Source: Selenomonas dianae
Lineage (GTDB): Bacteria > Bacillota > Negativicutes > Selenomonadales > Selenomonadaceae
Direction: 5' to 3'
Assembly: GCF_030644225.1 (NCBI RefSeq)
Contig: NZ_CP128650.1
Coordinates: 1,250,001 to 1,314,000 of the forward strand
Length of the DNA: 64,000 bases
Below, piece after piece: positions 31,730 to 40,421 of the stretch. Numbering within the stretch: the first letter of the stretch is position 1; each line of letters begins with the position of its first letter. The position numbers and the translations under genes were made by a program. A model generated the notes under the pieces. The model did not search any database. It worked only from the letters and a program-made list of their open reading frames with translations, and was not told the DNA's origin.

Positions 31730-32803
31730 TCAGGCAATTACCTTGTCAATCACCCCGCCGCCAAGCACCACATCGTCCTCATAAAACACAACGGACTGTC
31801 CCGGTGTCACAGCGCGCTGCGGTTCTGCAAAGCGTACCTGCAGCGCACCATCGGCAAGCGGAACAATACGTGCCTCGGCTTCTCTCTTTCCGTAGCGAAT
31901 CTTCGCCTTTACAAGGCGTTCTTCACGCAGGGTATCCCACATCGTCCAGTTCAAATGAACCGCCATGAGTTCCTGCGCATAAACCGCATCGGCAGTCCCA
32001 ACGACGACACGATTCTCTGCCGCATCGAGTGCCGTTACATAGAGCGGCTGCGATGCTGCAATACCGAGCCCCTTGCGCTGCCCAATGGTGTAAAATGAAA
32101 CCCCCGCATGACTGCCGAGCACATTTCCCCTCGCATCGACAATGTCGCCGATCCGCACACACTCCGGACGGTGTTTTCTCAGATAGGATTTGTAGTCGTC
32201 ATTCGGTATAAAACAGATCTCCTGACTCTCTGTCTTGTGCGCAACGGGAAGATGGTATTCATCCGCCAAGACCCGTGCCTCCTGTTTGCTGAATCCTCCC
32301 AGAGGAAACCGCACACGCGCAAGACTTGTTTGATCCAAACCGTAGAGCACATAGGATTGATCCTTCTCTCGATCCTGTCCTTTGCGCAGACGGTAAACGC
32401 CATCCTTGCCGCAGTCAACGCGCGCATAATGTCCCGTTGCAATACAGGATGCGCCCAATTTCTCCGCCTCGTGAAGAAGTTTCCCGAATTTGATATGGCG
32501 GTTGCATACCACACATGGATTTGGCGTACGTCCGCACTGATATTCAGAGAGAAAATAGTCAATCACCGTTTCCTCAAACATCGCGGTAAGATCCATAATA
32601 TAGTGTCGGATTCCAAGAACCTCCGCCACACGCCGCGCGTCCTCCACACTGTTCAAATCATCCGGAGAAGCAGCACGCGTTTCCTCCGAGAGGCGCATCG
32701 TCATACCAATGACCTCGCAGCCCTGCTCCAAAAGCAGCGCCGCCGAAAGCGAACTGTCCACACCGCCGCTCATTGCGACAACAATGCGTTCCTTCTTCAT
32801 CAT
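31730..32803 (-). CDS. mnmA: tRNA-specific 2-thiouridylase
   Basis: 357 residues. PP-loop SGGVDSS (12-18), catalytic Cys in NPCVVCNRHIKFG and in SQEICFIPNDDY, YARVDCG and YTIGQRKGLGIA, all in the MnmA order. It thiolates U34 of tRNA-Lys(UUU), -Glu and -Gln using a persulfide relay. The tRNA-Lys in this window has a CUU anticodon and is not a target. First gene of the leftward unit reaching speB. SD GGAGTGGAGTGA before ATGATG. Confidence 0.97.
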   Translation of the reverse strand: MMKKERIVVAMSGGVDSSLSAALLLEQGCEVIGMTMRLSEETRAASPDDLNSVEDARRVAEVLGIRHYIMDLTAMFEETVIDYFLSEYQCGRTPNPCVVCNRHIKFGKLLHEAEKLGASCIATGHYARVDCGKDGVYRLRKGQDREKDQSYVLYGLDQTSLARVRFPLGGFSKQEARVLADEYHLPVAHKTESQEICFIPNDDYKSYLRKHRPECVRIGDIVDARGNVLGSHAGVSFYTIGQRKGLGIAASQPLYVTALDAAENRVVVGTADAVYAQELMAVHLNWTMWDTLREERLVKAKIRYGKREAEARIVPLADGALQVRFAEPQRAVTPGQSVVFYEDDVVLGGGVIDKVIA

Positions 32804-32854
32804 TCACTCCACTCCAATAACCATAGATGACATATGGAGGCGGAAGGTGCGTTT

Positions 32855-32883
32855 AGTATAGCATTCGTCCCTTGAAATTACAA
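32855..32883 (-). promoter_or_regulatory. Promoter of the mnmA-to-speB unit
   Basis: TTGTAA (32878-32883 on the minus strand), 17-bp spacer, TATACT (32855-32860) with TG extension (TGC-TATACT). It is 52 bp before the mnmA start and back to back with the tmcAL promoter. Confidence 0.72.
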
Positions 32884-32927
32884 GGATTTGTATTTGTTCC
32901 GAAGCCCTACACAAACGTCCTTTTTTT

Positions 32928-32936
32928 TGCTAAAAT
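32928..32936 (+). promoter_or_regulatory. Extended -10 promoter of tmcAL
   Basis: TGC-TAAAAT (TG at 32928-32929, TAAAAT at 32931-32936), preceded by a T8 run and without an obvious -35. It is 30 bp before the ATG at 32966, behind which GACAGGAGATGG provides the ribosome site. Confidence 0.6.
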
Positions 32937-32965
32937 ATGCACAGGACAGGAGATGGAAAAGTCAT

Positions 32966-34207
32966 ATGCAGGTTGCGGGAATTATTGCCGAATATAATCC
33001 CTTCCACCATGGACACGCCTATCAAATTCAGATGCTGCGTGAAAAGCATCCCGGCATACGCATCATCGCCGTCATGAGCGGCAGCTTTACCCAGCGGGGC
33101 GCCCCCGCGCTCCTCGACAAATGGACGAGGGCTGCCCACGCGGTCACAGGCGGTGTGGATCTTGTGCTTGAACTCCCCTTTGTATTTGCCTGCCGCAGTG
33201 CACAGGACTTTGCACGGGGCGGCATATCCCTCCTCTCACGACTGGGGATCGTCACACACCTTGCCTTTGGCACGGAGGCAGAGGACATCACCTTGCTCGC
33301 ATCGTTCGCGGAGCGGATTGACACAGTTCCCGTACAGATGCGGCTGCGCGAATATCTCGGAGAGGGCCGTTCCTATGCCGATGCGCTCACGCGTGCCCTG
33401 AAACACGATGAGAAACAGGCGGAAGTTCTGCTGCGCTCCCCCAACAACATCCTTGCCATAGAGTACCTGCGTGCTCTGCGCGTACGTGCGCCGCAGATTT
33501 CACCGATCGCCATTCAGCGCGTGGCAGCACGCCATGAGGAAACGTGTCTGCAAATTGGCATTACAAGCGCCTCCTCCATTCGAAAAGCACTTGATGCGAA
33601 ACATCCCCCGTGGGAGGATCTCAGGCAAAACGTCATGCCTATGGTATGGAACGATCTCCAAACGGCACATCAGAACAGCATCCCACGAGAGGATACATTG
33701 CTCACCCTCCTGCGCTATCTCCTGCTTGTGACGGATATTTCGGCACTTGCTTCGTACAACGGCATTCATGAGGGCATTGAGAACCGCCTGATCCGCTGTG
33801 CAAAAACGGCAAAGGCATATCGATCATTTTTGGCAGACGTATCAACCAAACGCTATCCGCAGAGCCAAATTGCACGTCTGATCGTTCATTTGCTCCTGCA
33901 CCTCAAAAAAAATCAGACGCAGGACTTTGACACCGGCGGTGTCGCTTACATTCGCCCGCTTGCCTTCAATCAGCACGGACGGTCGCTCCTGCGCTCGTTT
34001 AAGGAAAAATCACACCTTCCCATCGTCACGCGCACGGCAGAGGCTTTGTCAAAGATCCATCAGGCATCAGCCGAATGTACACACATCCGTCAGATGCTCT
34101 CCTTCGATGTCCGTGCGACTGATCTGCGTAACCTCTGTCTGCCGACCGCTCCCCCAATTTCTTGCCGCACCGATTTTATCATGTCGCCTAAATTTCTTTC
34201 AGATTAA
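32966..34207 (+). CDS. tmcAL: tRNA(Met) cytidine acetate ligase
   Basis: 413 residues from ATG 32966 (ACAGGAGATGG upstream); a longer in-frame start at 32888 lies upstream of the promoter and is rejected. Nucleotidyltransferase HxGH motif in VAGIIAEYNPFHHGHAYQIQ, then VMSGSFTQRG and GITSASSIRKALD (ISSxxxR-like motif). TmcAL (YlbM) uses acetate and ATP to form N4-acetylcytidine at C34 of elongator tRNA-Met; that tRNA is encoded at 47198-47274. C-terminal 150 residues helical. Confidence 0.93.
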   Translation: MQVAGIIAEYNPFHHGHAYQIQMLREKHPGIRIIAVMSGSFTQRGAPALLDKWTRAAHAVTGGVDLVLELPFVFACRSAQDFARGGISLLSRLGIVTHLAFGTEAEDITLLASFAERIDTVPVQMRLREYLGEGRSYADALTRALKHDEKQAEVLLRSPNNILAIEYLRALRVRAPQISPIAIQRVAARHEETCLQIGITSASSIRKALDAKHPPWEDLRQNVMPMVWNDLQTAHQNSIPREDTLLTLLRYLLLVTDISALASYNGIHEGIENRLIRCAKTAKAYRSFLADVSTKRYPQSQIARLIVHLLLHLKKNQTQDFDTGGVAYIRPLAFNQHGRSLLRSFKEKSHLPIVTRTAEALSKIHQASAECTHIRQMLSFDVRATDLRNLCLPTAPPISCRTDFIMSPKFLSD

Positions 34208-34222
34208 GGAAAGGATGGTATT

Positions 34223-35446
34223 ATGAGTCAGAATGTGAAACTTTCAACACTCTATGTATTGAATTCCTTGAGCAAGGATCCGGTACTCGGTTTCCTTGAA
34301 TGGAACGCAGCCGACGCTGAGATGCAGGCCGAATGTGCAGCGCACCTCATTCGCTGCGCAGAGGATCTCGGACTCAGCGGCAATCTGCTCCCACGCTATC
34401 TCCTTCACGTGCTCACCCATGAGCCAAATCTTGTATCCAAGACAATGGAACGGACAGGGCTGCCCCCCGGGAGCAGTCTTCGTCAGGCGTTCTATCAGGA
34501 CATCGAACATCTTTATCCCCTGCTGACACAGGCGACCAGCACCTTTCTCGGCGAAAAATTCATGGACGCATACGAGCCGACACAGAACGTATACGATAAA
34601 ACCGAGGACTTCCTTCTCCCGTGGATCGAAGCGGCACAGACCCCCAAGGATTATGCCGAGGCATTGCTTACATTCTATGCGCGTTATGGATATGGCGATC
34701 TTGCCGCATATGTCGTGTTCCGCTGGGATGAGGATCTGCACAAAATATGTGGCATTCCATATTTCGAACGCACACAGATGAAAAATCTTATCGGCTACCA
34801 GCGCCAGAAAGAACAGCTCATCCAGAATACACGCGCATTCGTGCAGGGAAAGCCTGCGAACCACGTTCTCCTCGTCGGCGCACGCGGTACGGGCAAATCC
34901 TCCGCAGTCAAGGCACTCGTCAGCGAATACGAGGAAAGCGGCCTCCGCCTCGTGCAGGTGACAAAGGAGCAGCTGCGTAAACTTCCCGACATCATGGACA
35001 CGCTGCGCAAGTATGCCGGTCGAAAATTCATCCTTTTCCTCGATGACATTTCCTTCGAGGAATCCGATACCGAGTTCAAGGCAGTCAAGTCTGCCATCGA
35101 GGGCGGTGTTTCCTCCTGTCCCCCGAACGTACGCCTTTACGCCACCTCCAACCGCCGCCATCTCATACGCGAAACATGGCGCGACCGCGAGCAGGATGAG
35201 CTCTACCGCGATGACACAATCAACGAAACCGTATCCCTTTCGGATCGTTTCGGACTAATCATCCACTACCATACACCGGATCAGGAGGAATATCTGGCGA
35301 TCATCGATCATATGCTCACGCAAAAAGGAATCCACCTCTCACCCGAGGAGCTGCGCATCGCAGGTCTGCGCTGGGAGATGACGCACAGTGGGCGCAGCGG
35401 GCGCACGGCACAGCAGTTCGTCGCCCATTATCTCGGGATACACTGA
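34223..35446 (+). CDS. DUF815 family AAA+ ATPase
   Basis: 407 residues. Walker A GARGTGKSS (219-227), Walker B FILFLDDISFE, sensor-like YATSNRRHLI and sensor-2 region GRSGRTAQQFV. The N-terminal 190 residues are helical and of unknown role. DUF815 proteins are found across bacteria without an agreed function. AAGGAAAGG before ATG 34223; 15 bp after tmcAL, so probably cotranscribed. Its best terminator lies inside the convergent kinase gene (35617-35665). Confidence 0.88.
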   Translation: MSQNVKLSTLYVLNSLSKDPVLGFLEWNAADAEMQAECAAHLIRCAEDLGLSGNLLPRYLLHVLTHEPNLVSKTMERTGLPPGSSLRQAFYQDIEHLYPLLTQATSTFLGEKFMDAYEPTQNVYDKTEDFLLPWIEAAQTPKDYAEALLTFYARYGYGDLAAYVVFRWDEDLHKICGIPYFERTQMKNLIGYQRQKEQLIQNTRAFVQGKPANHVLLVGARGTGKSSAVKALVSEYEESGLRLVQVTKEQLRKLPDIMDTLRKYAGRKFILFLDDISFEESDTEFKAVKSAIEGGVSSCPPNVRLYATSNRRHLIRETWRDREQDELYRDDTINETVSLSDRFGLIIHYHTPDQEEYLAIIDHMLTQKGIHLSPEELRIAGLRWEMTHSGRSGRTAQQFVAHYLGIH

Positions 35447-35451
35447 GCCGA

Positions 35452-36333
35452 TCAGCAGTACACGGAGAGCGCAAGCGGCAGCGTCCGCACACGCAGCGGC
35501 AGCAAAGGGCCGCATTCTCCATCGACATCACTGTAGAGATCCTCTGTTGTATGAATCTCAAACGATTTTGCCCGAATGTGCAGAATATTATCCCGCTCCG
35601 TCACCGGTTTCCCGGCAAACAGGTCTGCCGCAACAGACATAAATTGCGGCAGACCTGTTTTTTTTACGGCAAGGAGATCGAGCACCCCGTCGTCAATGGC
35701 AATGCCATGACCGATCTGCTTCATCCCCGCGACAACGGGGCTGTTTGCGATGACAAACAGGAATACATCTGCGTCATATTGTACGCCGTCTGCAGTGATT
35801 TGAACGGAAAAGGAGCGCAAACGCGGAATCTCACCAATTCCTTTCAAATAGTACGCGACCTTGCCCAAGGCATTTTTATATGCGGACTTTACCTCATGGG
35901 CAATCCCCGTCAGCATTCCCGCGCTGACGACATTGACAAAGTACTGCCCCGTCCCGTCGATCCGCCCCAGATCCACACGCCGCGCTTCGTCCGCAGCAAT
36001 ACGTTCGATATACGCCTCCCAGTCACTGATCCCGAGATGGGTCGCAAAGTCGTTGGATGTACCGCTCCCGAGAATACCGAGCGGTATATCCATATCGGAT
36101 GCACACATGGCGTTCACAACGGCGTGTACTGTTCCATCCCCGCCGGCGGCAAGAACGCCGTCCGGGCAGATCTCACGGAGAAAATGTCCGAGATGATCCT
36201 GCCCTCCCCCGCGGGTGCGATAGGGACAGAGCACAATCCCGCGACGCTGGAACATATCAACGAGCGCATCGAGTTTCCCCTTAAAAAGCGCATGACCCGA
36301 TACGGGGTTGTAGATCATCCCTAACTTTTTCAT
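35452..36333 (-). CDS. Lipid kinase, diacylglycerol kinase (YegS/DgkB) family
   Basis: 293 residues. Nucleotide motif GGDGT in LAAGGDGTVHAVVN (64-68), IYNPVSGHALFKGKL near the start, and LGILGSGTSNDFATHLGI. C-terminal beta domain with GIAIDDGVLDLLAV and DGECGPLLPLRVR. The family phosphorylates diacylglycerol or related lipids at the membrane surface. Its 3' part contains a perfect terminator hairpin for the opposite strand. Coupled to the flippase gene by overlap. Confidence 0.9.
   Translation of the reverse strand: MKKLGMIYNPVSGHALFKGKLDALVDMFQRRGIVLCPYRTRGGGQDHLGHFLREICPDGVLAAGGDGTVHAVVNAMCASDMDIPLGILGSGTSNDFATHLGISDWEAYIERIAADEARRVDLGRIDGTGQYFVNVVSAGMLTGIAHEVKSAYKNALGKVAYYLKGIGEIPRLRSFSVQITADGVQYDADVFLFVIANSPVVAGMKQIGHGIAIDDGVLDLLAVKKTGLPQFMSVAADLFAGKPVTERDNILHIRAKSFEIHTTEDLYSDVDGECGPLLPLRVRTLPLALSVYC
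35617..35665 (+). terminator. Strong terminator inside the kinase coding region, for the DUF815 gene
   Basis: A 17-bp perfect stem: AAACAGGTCTGCCGCAA (35617-35633) and its complement (35644-35660), loop of 10, ending in a run of eight T (35658-35665) on the plus strand. The minus strand has no T-run (TTTGCCGG follows), so it acts only for rightward transcripts. It lies about 170 bp past the DUF815 stop and inside the 3' part of the convergent kinase gene. Confidence 0.9.
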
Positions 36334-37985
36334 GCCTTAAAAACTCCAATTCGCTGTAAGAAACGTATGCTGACCGCACCGATCATCGGCAGACGGCGCA
36401 GGTCATCCTCAATGAGTCCGCGCAGGAGAATCATCGCTGCGACATAGATGCCGCAGCCGAAAAAGACCGCACCAAATGTCGATATGGCAGGAATCCCCCA
36501 CCATGCAACCGTCCATTCGTAAAAGAGATGAACCGCTCCCGCCATGATCGCGGCGGCGCAGATCGTCTTGATGAGCTGCAGCAACTCGATCCGATAGCCG
36601 ATGAACCGATGGATGAAGTAGAGATTGATGAGTGCCGCAACCCCCATATCTGCCGCTGTCGCCCACGCTGCCCCCATGATGCCAAGCCACGGGATCGCCG
36701 TGAGATGCCAATTCAGAAAGACCTTTGCCGCCGCCGCGAGCAGCATATTTACCATGGGAATCGTCGGGTGTCCGAGCCCCTGCAGAATCCCCGTCGATAC
36801 CTGATGCAGTCCGAGGAGGATGATACTCACCGCCGAGATCATGACGGCAGGACCTGCCCCCGGCGCATTATAGATCAGAGCGGAGATCGGCGTTGCAAGC
36901 ATAAACACAATGACAAATGCAGGAAAGCAGACAAAGTTTGAGATGCGCACGGAGGCCGCCGTCTGGTCGTAGACACGCGTGCGGTCACCGAGCACGCGGG
37001 ATTCCGAGATCGCAGGCACAATACTCATTGCCATGGACGCTGTCAGGATGGTTGCAAGGTTTACGAGCGGTACAGCCATACCGTTCAGGTAGCCGAACAG
37101 CTCCGTCGCCTCACTGATGCTGTATCCTGCCGCCTCCAGACGCTGCGGTACGATCATGAGATCGAGGTTCGATACAACGGGCAGCATAATGCTCGCCGCC
37201 GATACGGGCAGCGCCAGTTTGAAAATCCGCTTGATGATGGAGACCCGCGACTCGTACGCCGCCCCCGGCAGAGGCTTCAGCTCCGTACCGTAGTCGCGTG
37301 CAATGTCACGTTCCAACTGGATGTGAAAGTAGACAAGGACGATGAGCCCCGTCACCGCACCCGCAAATGCGCCAAGCGATGCACCCGCCGCCGCATAGTC
37401 AAGTCCCCACGGCATAAGGAGGCTCGCAAGGACGATCATCGTCACCACGCGGAAGATCTGCTCCACGATCTGCGATACTGCCGTCGGGGTCATGCGCTGC
37501 CACCCTTGGAGATAGCCGCGGGAACTGGCAAGCAGCGTCACGAAGAAGACCGTTGGTGCAAGCACGACAACAGCCTTGTATGCACGGGCATCGCGGATCA
37601 GCTGCCAGTCGATCAGCCAGTCCGCCGCAAGATAGGTCAGAAGAGAAAACAGAAGCCCCGTAAACAGCATGAGCATCATGGAAATGCGAAAGACCCGCTT
37701 CGCGCCGTATATATCGTTCAGAGCCACGCGCTCTGCCGTGATGATCGAAATGGCGACGGGTACGCCCGCCTGCGAAACCGTCATGGCAAAAAAATAAATG
37801 GGAAAAGCCATCTGATAGAGACCGATTCCCTCACCGCCAAGGATACGGGAAACGAAGATCCAATTGAGCGAACCGATGACCTTGACCACGAAACCCGCGA
37901 TCGTCAGGACAAGGGTTCCCTTGAGGAAGGATTCGCCCTTGCTGCTTTTTCCCTCAGCAACATCTATCTCACGAATGAGAAACAC
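36330..37985 (-). CDS. Polysaccharide/lipid flippase of the MOP family (SpoVB/MurJ-like)
   Basis: 551 residues with about 14 hydrophobic segments. Typical start: GTLVLTIAGFVVKVIGSLNW, then RILGGEGIGLYQMAFPIYFF and VPVAISI. This is the SpoVB/PST branch of the MOP exporters, which flip lipid-linked precursors across the membrane. The following lipid kinase shares the transcript, so lipid-linked glycan handling is a plausible common theme. Start GTG at 37985 has only a weak SD; the exact start is uncertain. Confidence 0.88.
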   Translation of the reverse strand: MFLIREIDVAEGKSSKGESFLKGTLVLTIAGFVVKVIGSLNWIFVSRILGGEGIGLYQMAFPIYFFAMTVSQAGVPVAISIITAERVALNDIYGAKRVFRISMMLMLFTGLLFSLLTYLAADWLIDWQLIRDARAYKAVVVLAPTVFFVTLLASSRGYLQGWQRMTPTAVSQIVEQIFRVVTMIVLASLLMPWGLDYAAAGASLGAFAGAVTGLIVLVYFHIQLERDIARDYGTELKPLPGAAYESRVSIIKRIFKLALPVSAASIMLPVVSNLDLMIVPQRLEAAGYSISEATELFGYLNGMAVPLVNLATILTASMAMSIVPAISESRVLGDRTRVYDQTAASVRISNFVCFPAFVIVFMLATPISALIYNAPGAGPAVMISAVSIILLGLHQVSTGILQGLGHPTIPMVNMLLAAAAKVFLNWHLTAIPWLGIMGAAWATAADMGVAALINLYFIHRFIGYRIELLQLIKTICAAAIMAGAVHLFYEWTVAWWGIPAISTFGAVFFGCGIYVAAMILLRGLIEDDLRRLPMIGAVSIRFLQRIGVFKA

Positions 37986-38021
37986 CGCCTCAATACAATA
38001 ACACCGATAAACTACTATTGA

Positions 38022-38050
38022 ATTATACCATATGCCCTTGCTCCTAGCAA
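38022..38050 (-). promoter_or_regulatory. Promoter of the flippase-kinase unit
   Basis: TTGCTA (38045-38050 on the minus strand), 17-bp spacer, perfect TATAAT (38022-38027), about 37 bp before the flippase start. Confidence 0.65.
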
Positions 38051-38070
38051 TCGCACTTTTCTCAAAACAA

Positions 38071-38107
38071 AAACCTCCCGTGTGCAGGAAATACGCACAG
38101 GAGGTTT
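38071..38107 (-). terminator. Terminator of the heme gene cluster
   Basis: AAACCTCC (38071-38078) pairs with GGAGGTTT (38100-38107), with an inner GTGC/GCAC pair. On the minus strand the stem ends in TTTTTGTTTTG. It is 12 bp after the hemL stop. Confidence 0.82.
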
Positions 38108-38118
38108 GCTTATACGCC

Positions 38119-39438
38119 TTATCCGCGTGATTTCTTTACCGCTGCAAAACCTTTCTCGGCAGCGGCAATCGTACGCACAATATCCGCATCCGTATGCGCC
38201 CCCGAGAGGAAGATCGTCTCAAACTGTGACGGCGCAAGATAGATCCCCTCATCGAGCATCGTCTTGAACCAGATGTGGAACGCCTCTTGATCCGCAGCCT
38301 CTGCGTCGGCGTAGTCATAGACCTCATGGTCAATGAAGAAAATGCCAAACATCGAGCCTGCCTGATGCGCACAGATGGGAACACCCGCATCCTTCGCCGC
38401 ACGCTGCCAGCCGAGCAGAAGTTCCTTTGTCTTGATTGTCAGCTCACGGCTGTAGTCTGCCCTGCCTTCCTCCGGCTCTGCCGTAATGATCTTCAGCGTT
38501 TCAATGCCCGCCGTCATCGCGAGCGGATTGCCTGAGAGCGTTCCTGCCTGATAGACAGGCCCCGCAGGAGATACGTGCTCCATGATCTCACGCCGCCCGC
38601 CGTATGCCGCGACGGGAAGTCCGCCGCCGATGATCTTGCCGAGACAGGTAAGATCGGGACGGATGCCATAGGCTGCCTGCGCACCGCCGAGCGAAGCGCG
38701 GAAGCCGCACATGACCTCATCGAAGATGAGCAGTGCGCCGTACTTTTCCGTAAGCTCGCGCAGGAGAGAGAGATAGCCTTGACGCGGCAGGACAAGTCCC
38801 ATATTGCCCGCAACCGGCTCGATAATAACCGCCGCAATCTGATCGCCCTCACGCTCCATCACTGCACGGATCGCATCCGCATCGTTGTATGGAACGGCAA
38901 TCGTGTCTGCCGCCGTTCCTTTCGTCACACCGGGCGAACTCGGCACGCCAAACGTCGCCATCCCCGAGCCGGCACTGACGAGCAGACTGTCGCTGTGTCC
39001 ATGGTAACAGCCAATGAACTTTACAATCTTATCGCGTCCGGTATAGCCGCGTGCAAGACGGAGTGCGCTCATCGTCGCCTCCGTCCCCGAGTTTACCATA
39101 CGGATAACCTCGATGGATGGATAGACAGACTGCACCAGTTTTGCAAGCTCCGTTTCGAGAAGCGTCGGCGCTCCGTAACTCGTGCCGTGCGTCGCCGCCT
39201 CCTGCAGTGCCTTCACGACCTGCGGATGTGCATGTCCGGCAATCATCGGCCCCCATGAGCCGACATAGTCAATGTACTCGTTGCCGTCAATATCATAGAT
39301 TTTAGAGCCTTCGGCACGCGCGATAAAGAGTGGGTTCCCGCCCACATTCGCAAAGGAGCGGACGGGGCTGTTCACGCCGCCCGGCATATATTCCTTCGCC
39401 TCGGCAAAGGCGGCCTTCGACTTTTCTGTATTCCGCAT
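38119..39438 (-). CDS. hemL: Glutamate-1-semialdehyde 2,1-aminomutase
   Basis: 439 residues from ATG 39438 (GGGAGGATCGTT upstream; the in-frame start at 39465 lacks one). PLP Lys in [17 protein letters not shown], cofactor contacts in [16 protein letters not shown] and [10 protein letters not shown]. It converts glutamate-1-semialdehyde to 5-aminolevulinate, the C5 route from HemA's product. Last gene of the heme unit, followed by its terminator. Confidence 0.97.
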   Translation of the reverse strand: MRNTEKSKAAFAEAKEYMPGGVNSPVRSFANVGGNPLFIARAEGSKIYDIDGNEYIDYVGSWGPMIAGHAHPQVVKALQEAATHGTSYGAPTLLETELAKLVQSVYPSIEVIRMVNSGTEATMSALRLARGYTGRDKIVKFIGCYHGHSDSLLVSAGSGMATFGVPSSPGVTKGTAADTIAVPYNDADAIRAVMEREGDQIAAVIIEPVAGNMGLVLPRQGYLSLLRELTEKYGALLIFDEVMCGFRASLGGAQAAYGIRPDLTCLGKIIGGGLPVAAYGGRREIMEHVSPAGPVYQAGTLSGNPLAMTAGIETLKIITAEPEEGRADYSRELTIKTKELLLGWQRAAKDAGVPICAHQAGSMFGIFFIDHEVYDYADAEAADQEAFHIWFKTMLDEGIYLAPSQFETIFLSGAHTDADIVRTIAAAEKGFAAVKKSRG

Positions 39439-39449
39439 AACGATCCTCC

Positions 39450-40421
39450 CTATGCACTCAGCCATGCAGCGGCATCCATTGCATGATAGGAAATGATGAT
39501 CTTTGCACCCGCACGCTTCATGCTTGTGAGCGTTTCCAACACAATCCTCTGCTCGTCAATCCACCCGTTTGCGGCAGCGGCCTTCACCATCGCATACTCG
39601 CCGCTGACATTGTAGACAGCAATCGGGCGATCCGTCCTTTCATAGACCTGACGCACGACATCGAGATAGGCAAGCGCGGGCTTCACCATGATGATGTCCG
39701 CCCCCTCCTGCACGTCAAGAGCCGCCTCTTTCAGAGCCTCGCGGACGTTTGCGGGATCCATCTGATACTGACGGCGGTCGCCAAAAGCGGGGGTACTGTC
39801 CGCCGCATCACGGAAAGGTCCGTAATAGCCCGAGGCATATTTGACCGCGTAGCTCATAATGCTCGTGTTGACAAAGCCCTCGCCATCAAGCCCCGCACGA
39901 ATGGCGGCAACGCGTCCATCCATCATGTCGGAGGGAGCAACGATGTCCGCGCCGGCGCGTGCCTGACTGACTGCCGTCTGAACGAGGTGCGGCAGGGTTG
40001 CGTCATTGTCCACATAGCGATCGTGCAGCTCGCCGCAATGCCCGTGGCTCGTATACTGACAGAGGCAGACATCACCGACCACGAGCAGCTGCGGCACCGT
40101 CTCCTTGATCACCGCAATTGCACGCTGCACAGGGCTCGTCATATCCCATGCACTCGAACCGATTTCGTCCTTGTACTCCGGCAGACCGAACACCTCCACC
40201 GCAGGAATTCCGCGTGCCGCAATCTCGCGCGCAAGATCTGCGACCTGATCCACGGAGTAGTGGCAGCAGCCCGGCATACTCGGAATCTCTTCCTTGATAC
40301 GCTCTCCCGGCACAACAAAGATCGGATAGACAAAATCGCGCGGCGAGAGCTCTGTCTCGCGTACGAGATCGCGCATCCCCGACGAAATACGCAAACGGCG
40401 CGGACGCTGTATCAAATTCAT
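39450..40421 (-). CDS. hemB: 5-aminolevulinate dehydratase (porphobilinogen synthase)
   Basis: 323 residues. Zinc-type active site [15 protein letters not shown] (Cys119, Cys121, Cys129), Lys in SDMMDGRV context and the Schiff-base Lys in [11 protein letters not shown]. It condenses two 5-aminolevulinate molecules to porphobilinogen. N-terminus [17 protein letters not shown] is typical. Overlaps the CobA-HemD gene by 4 nt and leaves 11 bp to hemL. Confidence 0.97.
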   Translation of the reverse strand: MNLIQRPRRLRISSGMRDLVRETELSPRDFVYPIFVVPGERIKEEIPSMPGCCHYSVDQVADLAREIAARGIPAVEVFGLPEYKDEIGSSAWDMTSPVQRAIAVIKETVPQLLVVGDVCLCQYTSHGHCGELHDRYVDNDATLPHLVQTAVSQARAGADIVAPSDMMDGRVAAIRAGLDGEGFVNTSIMSYAVKYASGYYGPFRDAADSTPAFGDRRQYQMDPANVREALKEAALDVQEGADIIMVKPALAYLDVVRQVYERTDRPIAVYNVSGEYAMVKAAAANGWIDEQRIVLETLTSMKRAGAKIIISYHAMDAAAWLSA

